Shown here one piece after another: positions 38,367 to 46,736 of a stretch of DNA of 64,000 bases. The position numbers and the translations under genes are program-made. Where the stretch lies: NCBI RefSeq assembly GCF_009601015.1, contig NZ_WITJ01000003.1, positions 62,001-126,000 of the forward strand, given 5' to 3'. Position 1 is the first letter of the stretch. Each line of letters starts with the position of its first letter. Below the pieces are notes generated by a model, which was not told the origin of the DNA, searched no databases, and saw only the letters and a program-made list of their open reading frames with translations. The DNA is from Lactococcus hircilactis. GTDB lineage: Bacteria; Bacillota; Bacilli; Lactobacillales; Streptococcaceae.

Positions 38367-38723
38367 GGGGCTGTTACGGATTCGACAGGCACTGCCTGCT
38401 CATGAACTGCAACTGCTGCTGGCACCAGCGAAATCTGCCGCAGAAATATAACTGCAAAAAATAATACACAAACTTTCGCATACGCTGCCTAAACACCAGC
38501 CTGCGTGCCTGATTATTGCTTTCTGATGACAATTTGACGGTCTAAACTTTTAATCAGATACAATGTTATGTCGTCTTAGCCTAACATAAGAGAATCATGA
38601 GAATCGCAAAGGAGTGCTGTTTGACGCTTTCTTTATTCCTTTGTTAAATTTGAGAAAGTGCTATGGTTGTAGATGTTGATGTAGCAAGGTGTTTGGACAG
38701 GGGTTCAATTCCCCTCAGCTCCA
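38367..38723 (+). ncRNA. ssrA: Transfer-messenger RNA
   Basis: The 5' end GGGGCTGTTACGGATTCGAC and the 3' T-arm GGGTTCAATTCCCCTCAGCTCC-A form the tRNA-like part (GGGGCTG pairs with CAGCTCC). The tag ORF (38454-38492) reads AKNNTQTFAYAA then TAA. tmRNA rescues stalled ribosomes and marks their products for proteolysis. CCA is not encoded. The tag closely resembles that of lactococci. Confidence 0.97.
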
Positions 38724-38755
38724 TTGTATCATTTCCATCTTATGATGAGCCCTGT

Positions 38756-38780
38756 AAAACCGCATTATTATGCGGTTTTT
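38756..38780 (+). terminator. Terminator after ssrA
   Basis: AAAACCGCAT and ATGCGGTTTT pair around TATT, followed by more T. From here to 38987 I see only A/T-rich spacer. Confidence 0.9.
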
Positions 38781-38987
38781 ATTTTTTATAAATAGATAGA
38801 AAGTGATACAAATTAATAAAATTAAGACCAAAAAAGCACCCTTGATTGCGTGCCATTGTCTAAATTTTCAAATTCACAGCAAGTCTTTTAAACGCTTCAC
38901 AACATCTCATGACCATCATTTATCGGGATCACAACGAAAAATAGAGTAAGAATAAGCGTAAAAATACATCGTTTACTGCACGACCAC

Positions 38988-39611
38988 TTACGCTTTACCT
39001 CTTTTTTGCTCATAATATGCACGTAGTGCTTGAATGCCTAAAATTACTGAAATCAAAACTAAAATAAATGGAGGAGCACTCCGAAAGATGACAAACGGTG
39101 TCTCAAATAAGAATGAAAACAGAAATCTCCAGCCTGTCATCTCCCAAAGTCCAGGTGTGAGATACCACGTTTTTGGGTCAAATATGGAAATCAACGAATT
39201 ATTTAAAGCACTTCCCCAAAACACAATCGCATAAATAATAGATAATAAAAATCCATACAAACAATTTTTCACAAGAGCATTGATGCGTTGGCGATAAGAT
39301 TCCTCATCAGAAAATAAAGCATCGTTTTCAAACGATTTATCTTTAGGAATGAAAAAATGATACCCTAAATGATAGCCCCCACTCACCAATTTCCACCCCG
39401 CATCATCTAAAAAATCAATGTAATCGGAATGTTTTTTACGATTTTTAAACGTTCGATAATCAATGCGATAATTAATCTGTTGCGGTGGATTTTTTTTGAA
39501 CGTATAAATACCAAAAATTGAATACCGCTCCAACTTCCACCCGTTTGACGCCATTTCGGACAAATATTTTTCTTCTTTTTCAAAATTGACAAACCATCTC
39601 AATTTTTTCAT
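38988..39611 (-). CDS. DUF2812 membrane protein
   Basis: The 207-residue protein has an N-terminal soluble part starting MKKLRWFVNFEKEEKYLSEM (typical of DUF2812). Two membrane regions follow (about residues 113-135 and 160-195) and a basic tail. The gene overlaps the PadR gene by four bases. DUF2812 proteins regularly pair with PadR regulators; their role is unknown, perhaps envelope stress or drug response. Confidence 0.85.
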   Translation of the reverse strand: MKKLRWFVNFEKEEKYLSEMASNGWKLERYSIFGIYTFKKNPPQQINYRIDYRTFKNRKKHSDYIDFLDDAGWKLVSGGYHLGYHFFIPKDKSFENDALFSDEESYRQRINALVKNCLYGFLLSIIYAIVFWGSALNNSLISIFDPKTWYLTPGLWEMTGWRFLFSFLFETPFVIFRSAPPFILVLISVILGIQALRAYYEQKRGKA

Positions 39612-39928
39612 TTCACACCTCTCATAATTTCCTTAGAATGATTTAAAACCTTCTCCAAACGTTCCATCTCAGATTCAATCACACAAATGCCAAGTTCCGT
39701 CAATTGATAGAGTTTTCGACGCGCGTTTCCACCTGGAACTTCCTCAATCCATTCTTGTTTCAAAAGATTTTCAATCGCACCATACATGGTTCCAGCAGCA
39801 ATATTAACACGATGATGTGTCAGTTCTGCAATATTTTTCATTACCCCATATCCATGATTTGGATGTTTAAACCCCAAAAGAATGTACGTTGTTGTTTCTG
39901 TCAAAGCACTTTGTTTATTTCTTCTCAT
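39608..39928 (-). CDS. PadR-family repressor
   Basis: The 106-residue protein has a PadR winged helix (TTYILLGFKHPNHGYGVMKNIAEL ... AAGTMYGAIENLLKQEWIEEV) and a short C-terminal dimerisation helix. GGAGGAG precedes its ATG. It probably represses its own operon with the DUF2812 gene through the palindrome in its promoter. Confidence 0.9.
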   Translation of the reverse strand: MRRNKQSALTETTTYILLGFKHPNHGYGVMKNIAELTHHRVNIAAGTMYGAIENLLKQEWIEEVPGGNARRKLYQLTELGICVIESEMERLEKVLNHSKEIMRGVK

Positions 39929-39964
39929 TTCTCCTCCGTTTATAAAGTCTAACGATATAGTTTA

Positions 39965-39993
39965 ATTATATATCGGATGACGATATATGTCAA
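39965..39993 (-). promoter_or_regulatory. padR operon promoter with operator in the spacer
   Basis: TTGACA (39988-39993) and TATAAT (39965-39970) are 17 bases apart. A perfect inverted repeat, ATATATCG-GATGA-CGATATAT (39968-39988), fills the space between them and is the likely PadR operator. Confidence 0.8.
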
Positions 39994-40309
39994 GACTAAA
40001 ATACAAAAAAATCGCATCCGCTTTACGACATGCGTTCATTAAAAAAATGGATAACAGCACTCTTCTACGTAAGCACTGACTTATCTTTTCTCTCTTCATT
40101 CCTTCATATTGAAAAAAATAACCCCTAAAGTGGGGTCAATATAGAGGTGGTTAGCCAGAATTGTCTAGTATATTCTACTCCTTTCCCACTATTTTTGCAA
40201 GACATAACTTTATAAATGATTTCACTTTATTAAAGAAAGTTTAACACGGCTTCTCATTTGCTATTTTTTATAAAAAAGACTTTATCGTAAAAATCCCTTC
40301 ATTAATTAA
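39994..40309. other. Intergenic stretch with no recognisable gene
   Basis: The stretch is A/T-rich with no convincing ORF. The only structure is a small hairpin, ACCCC-TAAAGT-GGGGT (40121-40136), followed by a GGTTAGCC stretch. Its function is unknown. Confidence 0.5.
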
Positions 40310-40336
40310 AAAACACCCAAATCTGGGCATTTTTAC
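40310..40336 (-). terminator. Terminator after the CsbD gene
   Basis: CCCA and TGGG with A/T flanks form a hairpin with a T run on the minus strand, just past the CsbD stop. Confidence 0.7.
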
Positions 40337-40546
40337 TTATTTTTCTTTATTGACCGCTTCTTTTACTTTCTCAACAGCACCTTTGACAACATCACCAGCA
40401 TCTTCGAATGCTTCTTTTACCTTACCAGCTGTTTTTTCAAGTGCACCTTTTGTTTCTGTCTCTTTATCGCCTGTTAATTTCCCAGCCGTTTCTTTGACAG
40501 ACCCTTTAATTTGGTCAACTTTTGCATCAAATTTATTTTCTGACAT
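40337..40546 (-). CDS. CsbD-like stress protein
   Basis: The 69-residue Lys/Glu/Ala-rich protein begins MSENKFDAKVDQIKGSVKET and has repeated K-E-A-x-G-K segments, the mark of the CsbD family of general stress proteins. AAGGAGG lies just upstream, a very strong ribosome site. An extended -10 (TGTTATAAT, hexamer 40574-40579) precedes it. Function is unknown beyond stress induction in relatives. Confidence 0.85.
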   Translation of the reverse strand: MSENKFDAKVDQIKGSVKETAGKLTGDKETETKGALEKTAGKVKEAFEDAGDVVKGAVEKVKEAVNKEK

Positions 40547-40648
40547 AATGTTACCTCCTTGTTTTATAATTATATTATAACACATATAAATGTAAGTGCA
40601 TACAAATATGCTTATTTTTTTTAATAAAAAACACAGTATCAAACTGTA

Positions 40649-40861
40649 TTATTTTTTGTTCCGATGATGATGATAGTGATGCCGATGATGATGCGCATGT
40701 TCATGCGTTTCAAAGTGAAAATACCTCACGAATAGAATCATCGTAAAAAGAATAAGAGCCGCTAAAATATAAATTTTGGAATGAGGAAAATGAGCAACTA
40801 GACTAAAAACCCCGATGATGACAATGAAAGCCGAAATTAATTTGGAATCGTTATGTATCAT
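40649..40861 (-). CDS. Small membrane protein with His-rich tail
   Basis: The 70-residue protein has two hydrophobic segments (about residues 9-23 and 29-46) and a cytoplasmic or exposed tail packed with His (HFETHEHAHHHRHHYHHH). AAAGGG precedes the ATG. The tail could bind Ni, Zn or Cu ions. I recognise no family. It lies between the CsbD gene and another tiny membrane protein. Confidence 0.6.
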   Translation of the reverse strand: MIHNDSKLISAFIVIIGVFSLVAHFPHSKIYILAALILFTMILFVRYFHFETHEHAHHHRHHYHHHRNKK

Positions 40862-40939
40862 TGTACAGCCCTTTCGTTATTATTTATTCATATTATAACA
40901 TTTTATTAATAATTTGTCATTATCTGAAAATAGAAAGGA

Positions 40940-40972
40940 AAAAGAACAAACCGTTGACAAGGACTGTTCTTT
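40940..40972 (-). terminator. Terminator after the 35-residue peptide gene
   Basis: AAAGAACA and TGTTCTTT form the outer stem, with a T run on the minus strand. Confidence 0.65.
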
Positions 40973-41080
40973 TTACTTTTTCCTAAAACTTTTTCACTTT
41001 TACTCCTAAAAGCCAAATCGTTTTGTTGTTTCCACAACAGTTTAATTATACAATAAACAGTCAAAAATGACAAGACTATA

Positions 41081-41188
41081 TCATTTTTTAGATTGATGTG
41101 TTTTTTTTGTTGCTTTAAATAAGGAAAATCCCAAAATTAAAAATAAAATGATCATAATAATAATAAATAATCCAATCAATCCCGTCAT
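41081..41188 (-). CDS. 35-residue single-span membrane peptide
   Basis: The ORF begins MTGLIGLFIIIMIILFLILG and ends in a basic tail FKATKKTHQSKK. AAGGAGG lies nine bases before the ATG. A promoter (-10 TATAAT with TGA before it, 41270-41275) and a downstream terminator make it a complete small transcription unit. Size and shape fit type I toxin-like or regulatory membrane peptides. I see no clear antisense RNA promoter, so a toxin call is not justified. Confidence 0.55.
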   Translation of the reverse strand: MTGLIGLFIIIMIILFLILGFSLFKATKKTHQSKK

Positions 41189-41370
41189 CACTTTTTCCTC
41201 CTTTTTCACATCACTTACTTTAATAAATAATTTCTTAAAAATATCAATTATTTATTATTTATTTTTTATATTATATCATTTTTACAAAAAAGATGAAACT
41301 TTATTTTTAGAATCTTTGATTTTAAAGCCATCATTGTTTCGTGCTTTTCTCTGAATGATGATAAAATCAA

Positions 41371-41400
41371 TTAGACGCACTGCTTCTTTTTTGTTATAAT
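41371..41400 (+). promoter_or_regulatory. Two-component operon promoter, leaderless-type
   Basis: TTAGAC (41371-41376) and TATAAT (41395-41400) are 18 bases apart. The -10 ends six bases before the ATG at 41407, leaving no room for a ribosome site. Confidence 0.65.
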
Positions 41401-41406
41401 TGACTC

Positions 41407-42108
41407 ATGAAAAGAATTTTAATTGCGGATGATGATCGCTCTATTTTGACGTTGTTATCTTTTAATTTTAGGCAACATGATTATGAAGTCACGACGGCTT
41501 CAAATGGAAAACAAGCGCTCGATTTAGCTCGAAAAAATCCATTAGATTTGATTTTATTGGATTTGATGATGCCTGAATACAATGGGATTGAAGTGACAGA
41601 GATTTTAAGAAAAAAGGGAAATTATACACCAATATTGATTTTGACTGCGCGAGAGGATGATGAAATCAAGTTGACTGGAATCAAAGCAGGTTCTGATGAA
41701 TATTTAGATAAATCTACGCCAATGAAAGAGGTCGTCGTTCGTGCCGATGCACTGATTCGTCGTGCTCAAATGTATAATCTTCCAAAATCGTCTCCATCAG
41801 CTCCAAATGAGCAATCTCACTATGAAAACCGAAGAATGACTGTAGATTTCAAACGCAAAGAAGTTATTTTTGATGGAAAACGATTAGAATTAACGAAGCG
41901 AGAATTTGAAATTTTAGAATTATTAATTCAAAGAAAAAACGATGTGGTTTCACGTCAAGAACTCCTAAAACATTTTTGGGGCATTTCTGATACTGCCGAA
42001 ACTCGGACGATTGACGTCTTGATTTCAAAAATCAGAAAAAAATTAGATAATGATTTTATCAAAACTAAACGAGGGTTTGGGTACACATTTACGGATGAAG
42101 AAATTTAA
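41407..42108 (+). CDS. OmpR/PhoB-family response regulator
   Basis: The 233-residue protein has a receiver domain (acidic pocket ADDD, phospho-acceptor Asp52 in LILLDLMMPEYNG, Lys in SDEYLDKS) and a C-terminal winged helix (LTKREFEILELLIQRKNDVVSRQELL ... RKKLDNDFIKTKRGFGYTF). The usual KP pair after YLxK is KS here, a minor departure. The kinase gene overlaps its end. Targets are unknown. The mRNA is probably leaderless. Confidence 0.93.
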   Translation: MKRILIADDDRSILTLLSFNFRQHDYEVTTASNGKQALDLARKNPLDLILLDLMMPEYNGIEVTEILRKKGNYTPILILTAREDDEIKLTGIKAGSDEYLDKSTPMKEVVVRADALIRRAQMYNLPKSSPSAPNEQSHYENRRMTVDFKRKEVIFDGKRLELTKREFEILELLIQRKNDVVSRQELLKHFWGISDTAETRTIDVLISKIRKKLDNDFIKTKRGFGYTFTDEEI

Positions 42109-43657
42109 AATAAAAAACATCATCATCATTACGATTGTTTATGCTGCAGTTTTAAGCGCTTTATTATTATTAGTCAATCGTCATTTACTCAATAATGACA
42201 TTACGCGTGCATTGGATACTTCCAATCAAGTCCAACTTTTTTTGGAAAAGCATCCCAATGTGCCACTTCCCAGTTCTTATCGTTTGCTTGATGCAGATCT
42301 AAAAAATGAAGAAACCAAAAAAATTGCGGATGGTGCGCCTTACTCTCGCCAATTGAAAGACGGTCAAATCATTGTCACAGCACCCATTTATCAAAATGGA
42401 CAAATCAAGTCTTATTTGAGTGTCAGTCAAGATTTAACACAAACGATTTTTATTGATTCTTCAATTATTTTCTTCTTTTTGATCATTTATCTGGCGGTTG
42501 GTTTTATCACAATTGAGCGTCAAAGAAAAGCAGCTCTTTTTTCTCAAAATATCATTGCAAAAATAAAAAATATTGAACGAAGTCCACTGACGCAAAGTTA
42601 TCTCATTAGTGATGACACGGACCAAATCAGTGTCGCACTAAATGGATTGGGAGAAAATATTCAATCTCAGATTTTATCACATTCTGAAAAAAAGGAAAAT
42701 CTGTACGAATTTATCGAATTTTTTTCATTTCCGATTTTTGTTTATAATGGACGAGGAAGCATTCGTCGGACAAATGCAGCATTTAAAAATGATTTTTCTG
42801 ATACAAAAAATTTAGATATTTTTAGTCCTTATGCCGAATTTCTTCAATTTTTAGTTGATAAAATGCTTCATCCGGATATTCAAGAAAAAACGTTCTATTT
42901 TGAACCCATTTCTGCCTACTATCAAGTGCGCATCACACCACTTCCTGAGCTTGATAATCGCTTTATTGTGACCATGATGGACATTACACGTTACAAAAAA
43001 ACATTGGATGCACACAATACGTTCATTGCTAATGTGAGTCATGAATTGAAAACGCCATTGACGTCAATCAAAGGGTTTGCTGAATTGCTTGAAAATGAAA
43101 AATTGACCGCTGAGGAAACGCATCACTTTGCAAGTATCATCACCAAAGAAACAACGCGTTTAATGGATTTAGTTCATGATACGCTACTTTTAACAAAGCA
43201 AAATCATCGGATTGAAAAGAAAAAAACAGATCTTTCGCTTTTGATTCAATCCATTTTAGACCGCTCGCTTCCTCAAATCCGTGAAAAAGAGATGACCCTT
43301 CATTCTGAATTGAAGCCATTATCACTTAAAACTAACGCACCTATGGTGCACAGTATTTTTGAAAATCTAATTGAGAATGCAATCAAATATACTCCTGAGC
43401 ACGGTTCAATTTTTGTCAGTTTGACCAAAGAAAATTCAAAAATTATTTTTAGTGTCACTGACAATGGACATGGATTAACTGAGATTCAAAAAGAACGCAT
43501 TTTTGATCGGTTCTATCGCGCTGACGAAAGTCGCTCTGAGGTTCCTGGAACTGGTTTAGGATTAGCCATTGTCAAAAAGAACGTGAGTGATCTTGGCGGT
43601 TACGTTGATGTCATAAGCGTACTTGGAAAAGGGACGACGTTTACTATTACATTATAA
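42095..43657 (+). CDS. Sensor histidine kinase (PhoR-like)
   Basis: From the ATG at 42095 the protein has 520 residues and overlaps the regulator gene by 14 bases in another frame. Two membrane helices (about residues 6-26 and 125-145) flank an extracellular sensor of roughly 100 residues. A PAS-like region follows (about 200-300), then the dimerisation domain with His316 in NVSHELKTPLTSIKG, and the ATPase with N, G1 and G2 boxes (ENLIENAIKYT, VTDNGHGLT, GTGLGLAIVKK). The signal is unknown; the layout resembles PhoR/VicK kinases. Confidence 0.93.
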   Translation: MKKFKIKNIIIITIVYAAVLSALLLLVNRHLLNNDITRALDTSNQVQLFLEKHPNVPLPSSYRLLDADLKNEETKKIADGAPYSRQLKDGQIIVTAPIYQNGQIKSYLSVSQDLTQTIFIDSSIIFFFLIIYLAVGFITIERQRKAALFSQNIIAKIKNIERSPLTQSYLISDDTDQISVALNGLGENIQSQILSHSEKKENLYEFIEFFSFPIFVYNGRGSIRRTNAAFKNDFSDTKNLDIFSPYAEFLQFLVDKMLHPDIQEKTFYFEPISAYYQVRITPLPELDNRFIVTMMDITRYKKTLDAHNTFIANVSHELKTPLTSIKGFAELLENEKLTAEETHHFASIITKETTRLMDLVHDTLLLTKQNHRIEKKKTDLSLLIQSILDRSLPQIREKEMTLHSELKPLSLKTNAPMVHSIFENLIENAIKYTPEHGSIFVSLTKENSKIIFSVTDNGHGLTEIQKERIFDRFYRADESRSEVPGTGLGLAIVKKNVSDLGGYVDVISVLGKGTTFTITL

Positions 43658-43665
43658 AATTTTTT

Positions 43666-43681
43666 CTGTCAGTACTGACAG
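43666..43681. repeat. Dispersed palindrome, exact copy after the kinase gene
   Basis: TTTT and AAAA arms extend it to 24 bp (43662-43685), eight bases beyond the kinase stop. It is a likely terminator. Confidence 0.95.
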
Positions 43682-43748
43682 AAAACAAACAAGGAAACCT
43701 GTGCTAATATGCGTGCGACGCTTTGAGTCACAAGAATCAAAAAAATTT

Positions 43749-43764
43749 CTGTCAGTACTGACAG
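43749..43764. repeat. Dispersed palindrome, exact copy in a 36-bp palindrome
   Basis: A7-TTT and AAA-T7 arms make a perfect 36-bp palindrome (43739-43774) between the convergent kinase and glmS genes, 28 bases beyond the glmS stop. It is an ideal bidirectional terminator. Confidence 0.96.
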
Positions 43765-43791
43765 AAATTTTTTTGATGTGTTTGACTCTTA

Positions 43792-45609
43792 TTATTCAAC
43801 AGTCACGGCTTTTGCAAGATTACGAGGTTTATCAACGTCTAATCCCCGTTGGAAGGACGTTTCGTAAGCAAGAAGTTGTGTTGGGATAACCATTGAAATC
43901 GCTGATAAATATGGATGTACCGCATTGACAACAATGTCATCCTCTGGACGCGCTGCACCTTCTTCTGCAATAACGATTGCAGCAGCACCACGCGCTACAG
44001 TTTCCATGACATTTCCGCGTGTATGTAAGGCTACTTTTTCATTATTTGAAATGAGTGCAATCACAGGAGTGCCTTTTTCAATCAATGAAATTGTCCCGTG
44101 TTTCAGCTCTCCTGCAGCGAATCCCTCACATTGCACGTAAGAAATTTCTTTAAGTTTAAGTGAAGCTTCCATCGCAACGAAATAATCTTGCTTGCGACCA
44201 ATATAAAATGCATTGCGTGTGGTCAAAAAGTTTTTCTTAACAATTGCAGCAATTTTTTCTTTTTCAGATAGTGTTGCTTCAATGGATTGTGCAACCAAAG
44301 AGAGTTCTTTGACAAGATCGAACTCAAACGCAAGTGGATTTTCTTGTGCTTCACCCACGGCTTTTGCTAAAAATGCGAGTGTTGCAATCTGTCCAGTATA
44401 AGCTTTTGTTGATGCGACAGCAATTTCAGGACCCGCACCAATCAACATCGTATAAGTTGCTTCACGTGATAGCGTTGATCCTGGAACATTAGTCACTGTA
44501 AGTGATGGCAATGAAAGTTCGTTTACTTTGACAAGCACTTGACGACTATCTGCTGTTTCTCCTGATTGTGAAAGGAAAATAAAGAACGGATTTTTGCTCA
44601 AAAGTGGCATATCATAGCCCCATTCTGAAGCTACGCCAAGCTCAACTGGTGTATTTGTCAATGCTTCAAGCATTGCTTTTGCTCCAAATCCAGCATTATA
44701 TGACGTTCCAGCTGCGATAATATAGAGTCGATCAGAAGCTTGGATTGCTTTAACAATGTCTGGATCAACTTTCATTTTTCCATTCTCATCCGTATAAGTC
44801 GAAATCAATTTACGCATCACTGTGGGTTGTTCATCAATTTCTTTGAGCATATAAAATGGATAAGTTCCCTTACCAATATCTGACAAATCCAATTCAGCAG
44901 TATAAGATGGACGTTTTACTTCATGACCTTCAGCATCCAAAATCGTCACCTGATTTTTTTTAAGAATAACCAGTTCCTGATCATGAATTTCCATGAATTC
45001 ACTCGTTTCACGAATCATCGCCATCGCATCAGAACAAACCATATTATACCCGTCACCCAAACCAATCAACAATGGGGATTTGTTTTTTGCGACATAAATG
45101 ACCTCTGGATCCTCAGCATCCATCAAACCAAAAGCGAAAGATCCTTTAATCAGTTTTAAAGCTTTTTGGAATGCTTCAAGCGTTGTTAATCCATCTTCTT
45201 CAGCAAATTTTGCGATTAAGTGAACCGCAATTTCAGTGTCAGTTTCTCCTTTGAAAACATCATTTGAAAGATATTCCTCACGCAATTCAACAAAATTTTC
45301 AATCACTCCATTATGAACAAGAATGAATCGCCCTGACGTTGAAGTGTGCGGATGAGCATTATCTTCTGTAGGTTTTCCATGGGTTGCCCACCGTGTATGT
45401 CCAATTCCAGCAGTGCCTGCCACATCAATCCCGATTTTTTCACGTAAACTTGCAATACGACCAACCGATTTAACTAATTTCGATTTTTTGTTGGATCCCG
45501 TCACGAAAACTCCCGCCGAATCATAGCCACGATATTCTAATTTTTCCAATCCTTGCATTAAAATATCTGTACAATTTCTTGTTCCAACAACACCAACAAT
45601 ACCACACAT
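43792..45609 (-). CDS. glmS: Glucosamine-6-phosphate synthase
   Basis: GlmS makes glucosamine-6-phosphate from fructose-6-phosphate and glutamine, the first step to UDP-GlcNAc. The 605 residues start with the processed CGIVGVVG glutaminase N-terminus (Cys2). Two SIS domains follow (IAAGTSYNAG, SQSGETADSRQVL), ending KAVTVE. AAAGGAG precedes the ATG. NagR operators in its leader, and no ribozyme sequence, indicate repressor control. Confidence 0.97.
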   Translation of the reverse strand: MCGIVGVVGTRNCTDILMQGLEKLEYRGYDSAGVFVTGSNKKSKLVKSVGRIASLREKIGIDVAGTAGIGHTRWATHGKPTEDNAHPHTSTSGRFILVHNGVIENFVELREEYLSNDVFKGETDTEIAVHLIAKFAEEDGLTTLEAFQKALKLIKGSFAFGLMDAEDPEVIYVAKNKSPLLIGLGDGYNMVCSDAMAMIRETSEFMEIHDQELVILKKNQVTILDAEGHEVKRPSYTAELDLSDIGKGTYPFYMLKEIDEQPTVMRKLISTYTDENGKMKVDPDIVKAIQASDRLYIIAAGTSYNAGFGAKAMLEALTNTPVELGVASEWGYDMPLLSKNPFFIFLSQSGETADSRQVLVKVNELSLPSLTVTNVPGSTLSREATYTMLIGAGPEIAVASTKAYTGQIATLAFLAKAVGEAQENPLAFEFDLVKELSLVAQSIEATLSEKEKIAAIVKKNFLTTRNAFYIGRKQDYFVAMEASLKLKEISYVQCEGFAAGELKHGTISLIEKGTPVIALISNNEKVALHTRGNVMETVARGAAAIVIAEEGAARPEDDIVVNAVHPYLSAISMVIPTQLLAYETSFQRGLDVDKPRNLAKAVTVE

Positions 45610-45633
45610 TTTATTTTTCTCCTTTAATACCGA

Positions 45634-45649
45634 ATTGGTATAGTTTAAT
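45634..45649. promoter_or_regulatory. NagR (dre)-like operator in the glmS leader
   Basis: ATTGGTATAGTTTAAT keeps one strong half-site and lies downstream of the glmS promoter, where a bound repressor would block elongation. Confidence 0.6.
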
Positions 45650-45677
45650 TTTCTTTGTTATTTATATTACAAATAGC

Positions 45678-45706
45678 ATTATATAACACATTTTTTGCTT
45701 TGTCAA
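45678..45706 (-). promoter_or_regulatory. glmS promoter
   Basis: TTGACA (45701-45706) and TATAAT (45678-45683) are 17 bases apart, a consensus promoter. Confidence 0.9.
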
Positions 45707-45741
45707 GGATTTTTTTCACTATTGGTTTATTTTTTGTCTAA

Positions 45742-45757
45742 ATTGGTATAATTAAAA
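45742..45757. promoter_or_regulatory. Second NagR-like half-site upstream of glmS
   Basis: ATTGGTATAATTAAAA lies upstream of the glmS promoter, about 108 bases from the leader operator. The pair could support looping. Confidence 0.4.
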
Positions 45758-45780
45758 AGTTTTCCTAAACAGAAAACTTT
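45756..45780 (-). terminator. Terminator after rluD
   Basis: AAAGTTTTC and GAAAACTTT form a nine-bp stem with a seven-base loop, touching the rluD stop. Confidence 0.8.
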
Positions 45781-46678
45781 ATTGTGATCTTAGATTTTTT
45801 AGGGTTTGCTCAAAAATTTTAGGAACTTCTGCTTCAAATTCCATCCATTCTCCAGTTCTTGGATGTTTAAATCCAAGCGTTTGAGCATGCAGAAACTGAC
45901 CATGGTTTGGCGTCAACGTCTTTTTTGGACCATATAACGGATCTCCCGCAACAGGATGTCCAATATAGGCCAAATGAACACGAATTTGATGCGTCCTTCC
46001 AGTCTCTAATTCTAACGCAAGAAGCGTGTAGCGCTCAAAACGCTCAAGTACCTCAAAGTGAGTCACTGCAGGTTTACCATTCGCTATAACCGCTTGTTTT
46101 TTGCGATCTTTAGGATTTCTAGCAATTGGTGCTTCAATCGTCCCAAAATCGTTAGGTAAAATTCCGTGCACAATCGCGACATAGCGCCGTTTGTTACTTT
46201 TTTCTTTCAGCTGAGCAGCTAACCGCTCATGTGCTTGATCATTTTTTGCAATCATTAACAGCCCAGAAGTATCTTTATCAATCCGATGAACAATTCCTGG
46301 TCTAATCGTTCCATTAATCCCACTTAAGTCCGTCACATGATACATCAACGCATTCACTAATGTTCCATCAGCATGTCCTGCTGCAGGATGTACGACCATT
46401 CCTTGTGGTTTGTTCACAATTGCGACATCCTCATCCTGATATACGATTTCAAGTGGAATGTTTTCTGCTTGAATGTCTAATGCTTTTGCTTCTGGGATTT
46501 CAAATGTAATCACATCTCCAGTTTTTACTTTATATTTTGCCTTTTTGACTGCACCATTGACACTCACTTTTTCATTTCGGATCAATGCTGTGAGTACTGT
46601 TCGTGAAAGTTCTGTTTGATTGGATAAAGCTTTGTCCAAACGTTGTAAATCATTTTCTTTTGTTATTTCAAGTTGCAA
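45779..46678 (-). CDS. rluD: 23S rRNA pseudouridine synthase, RluD-like
   Basis: The 299-residue protein has an S4 domain (residues 10-70), the catalytic Asp in GIVHRIDKDTSGLLMIAKND and the RluA-family TGRTHQIRVHLAYIGHPVAGDPLYG. It modifies helix 69 of 23S rRNA by analogy. It follows lspA, a pairing conserved across Firmicutes. Confidence 0.93.
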   Translation of the reverse strand: MQLEITKENDLQRLDKALSNQTELSRTVLTALIRNEKVSVNGAVKKAKYKVKTGDVITFEIPEAKALDIQAENIPLEIVYQDEDVAIVNKPQGMVVHPAAGHADGTLVNALMYHVTDLSGINGTIRPGIVHRIDKDTSGLLMIAKNDQAHERLAAQLKEKSNKRRYVAIVHGILPNDFGTIEAPIARNPKDRKKQAVIANGKPAVTHFEVLERFERYTLLALELETGRTHQIRVHLAYIGHPVAGDPLYGPKKTLTPNHGQFLHAQTLGFKHPRTGEWMEFEAEVPKIFEQTLKNLRSQ

Positions 46679-46736
46679 ATTCTTATTTCCTAATTTCTAA
46701 TGCATTCATTTTAATGATGCGCTTTGAGATAAAAGA

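Noticed and set aside
40117-40160. Insertion sequence end or remnant
   Set aside because: A short CCCC/GGGG hairpin is present but there is no transposase sequence, no matching second end and no target duplication.
45610-45720. glmS ribozyme
   Set aside because: The leader is short, A/T-rich and lacks the conserved ribozyme core; a NagR-like site is present instead.
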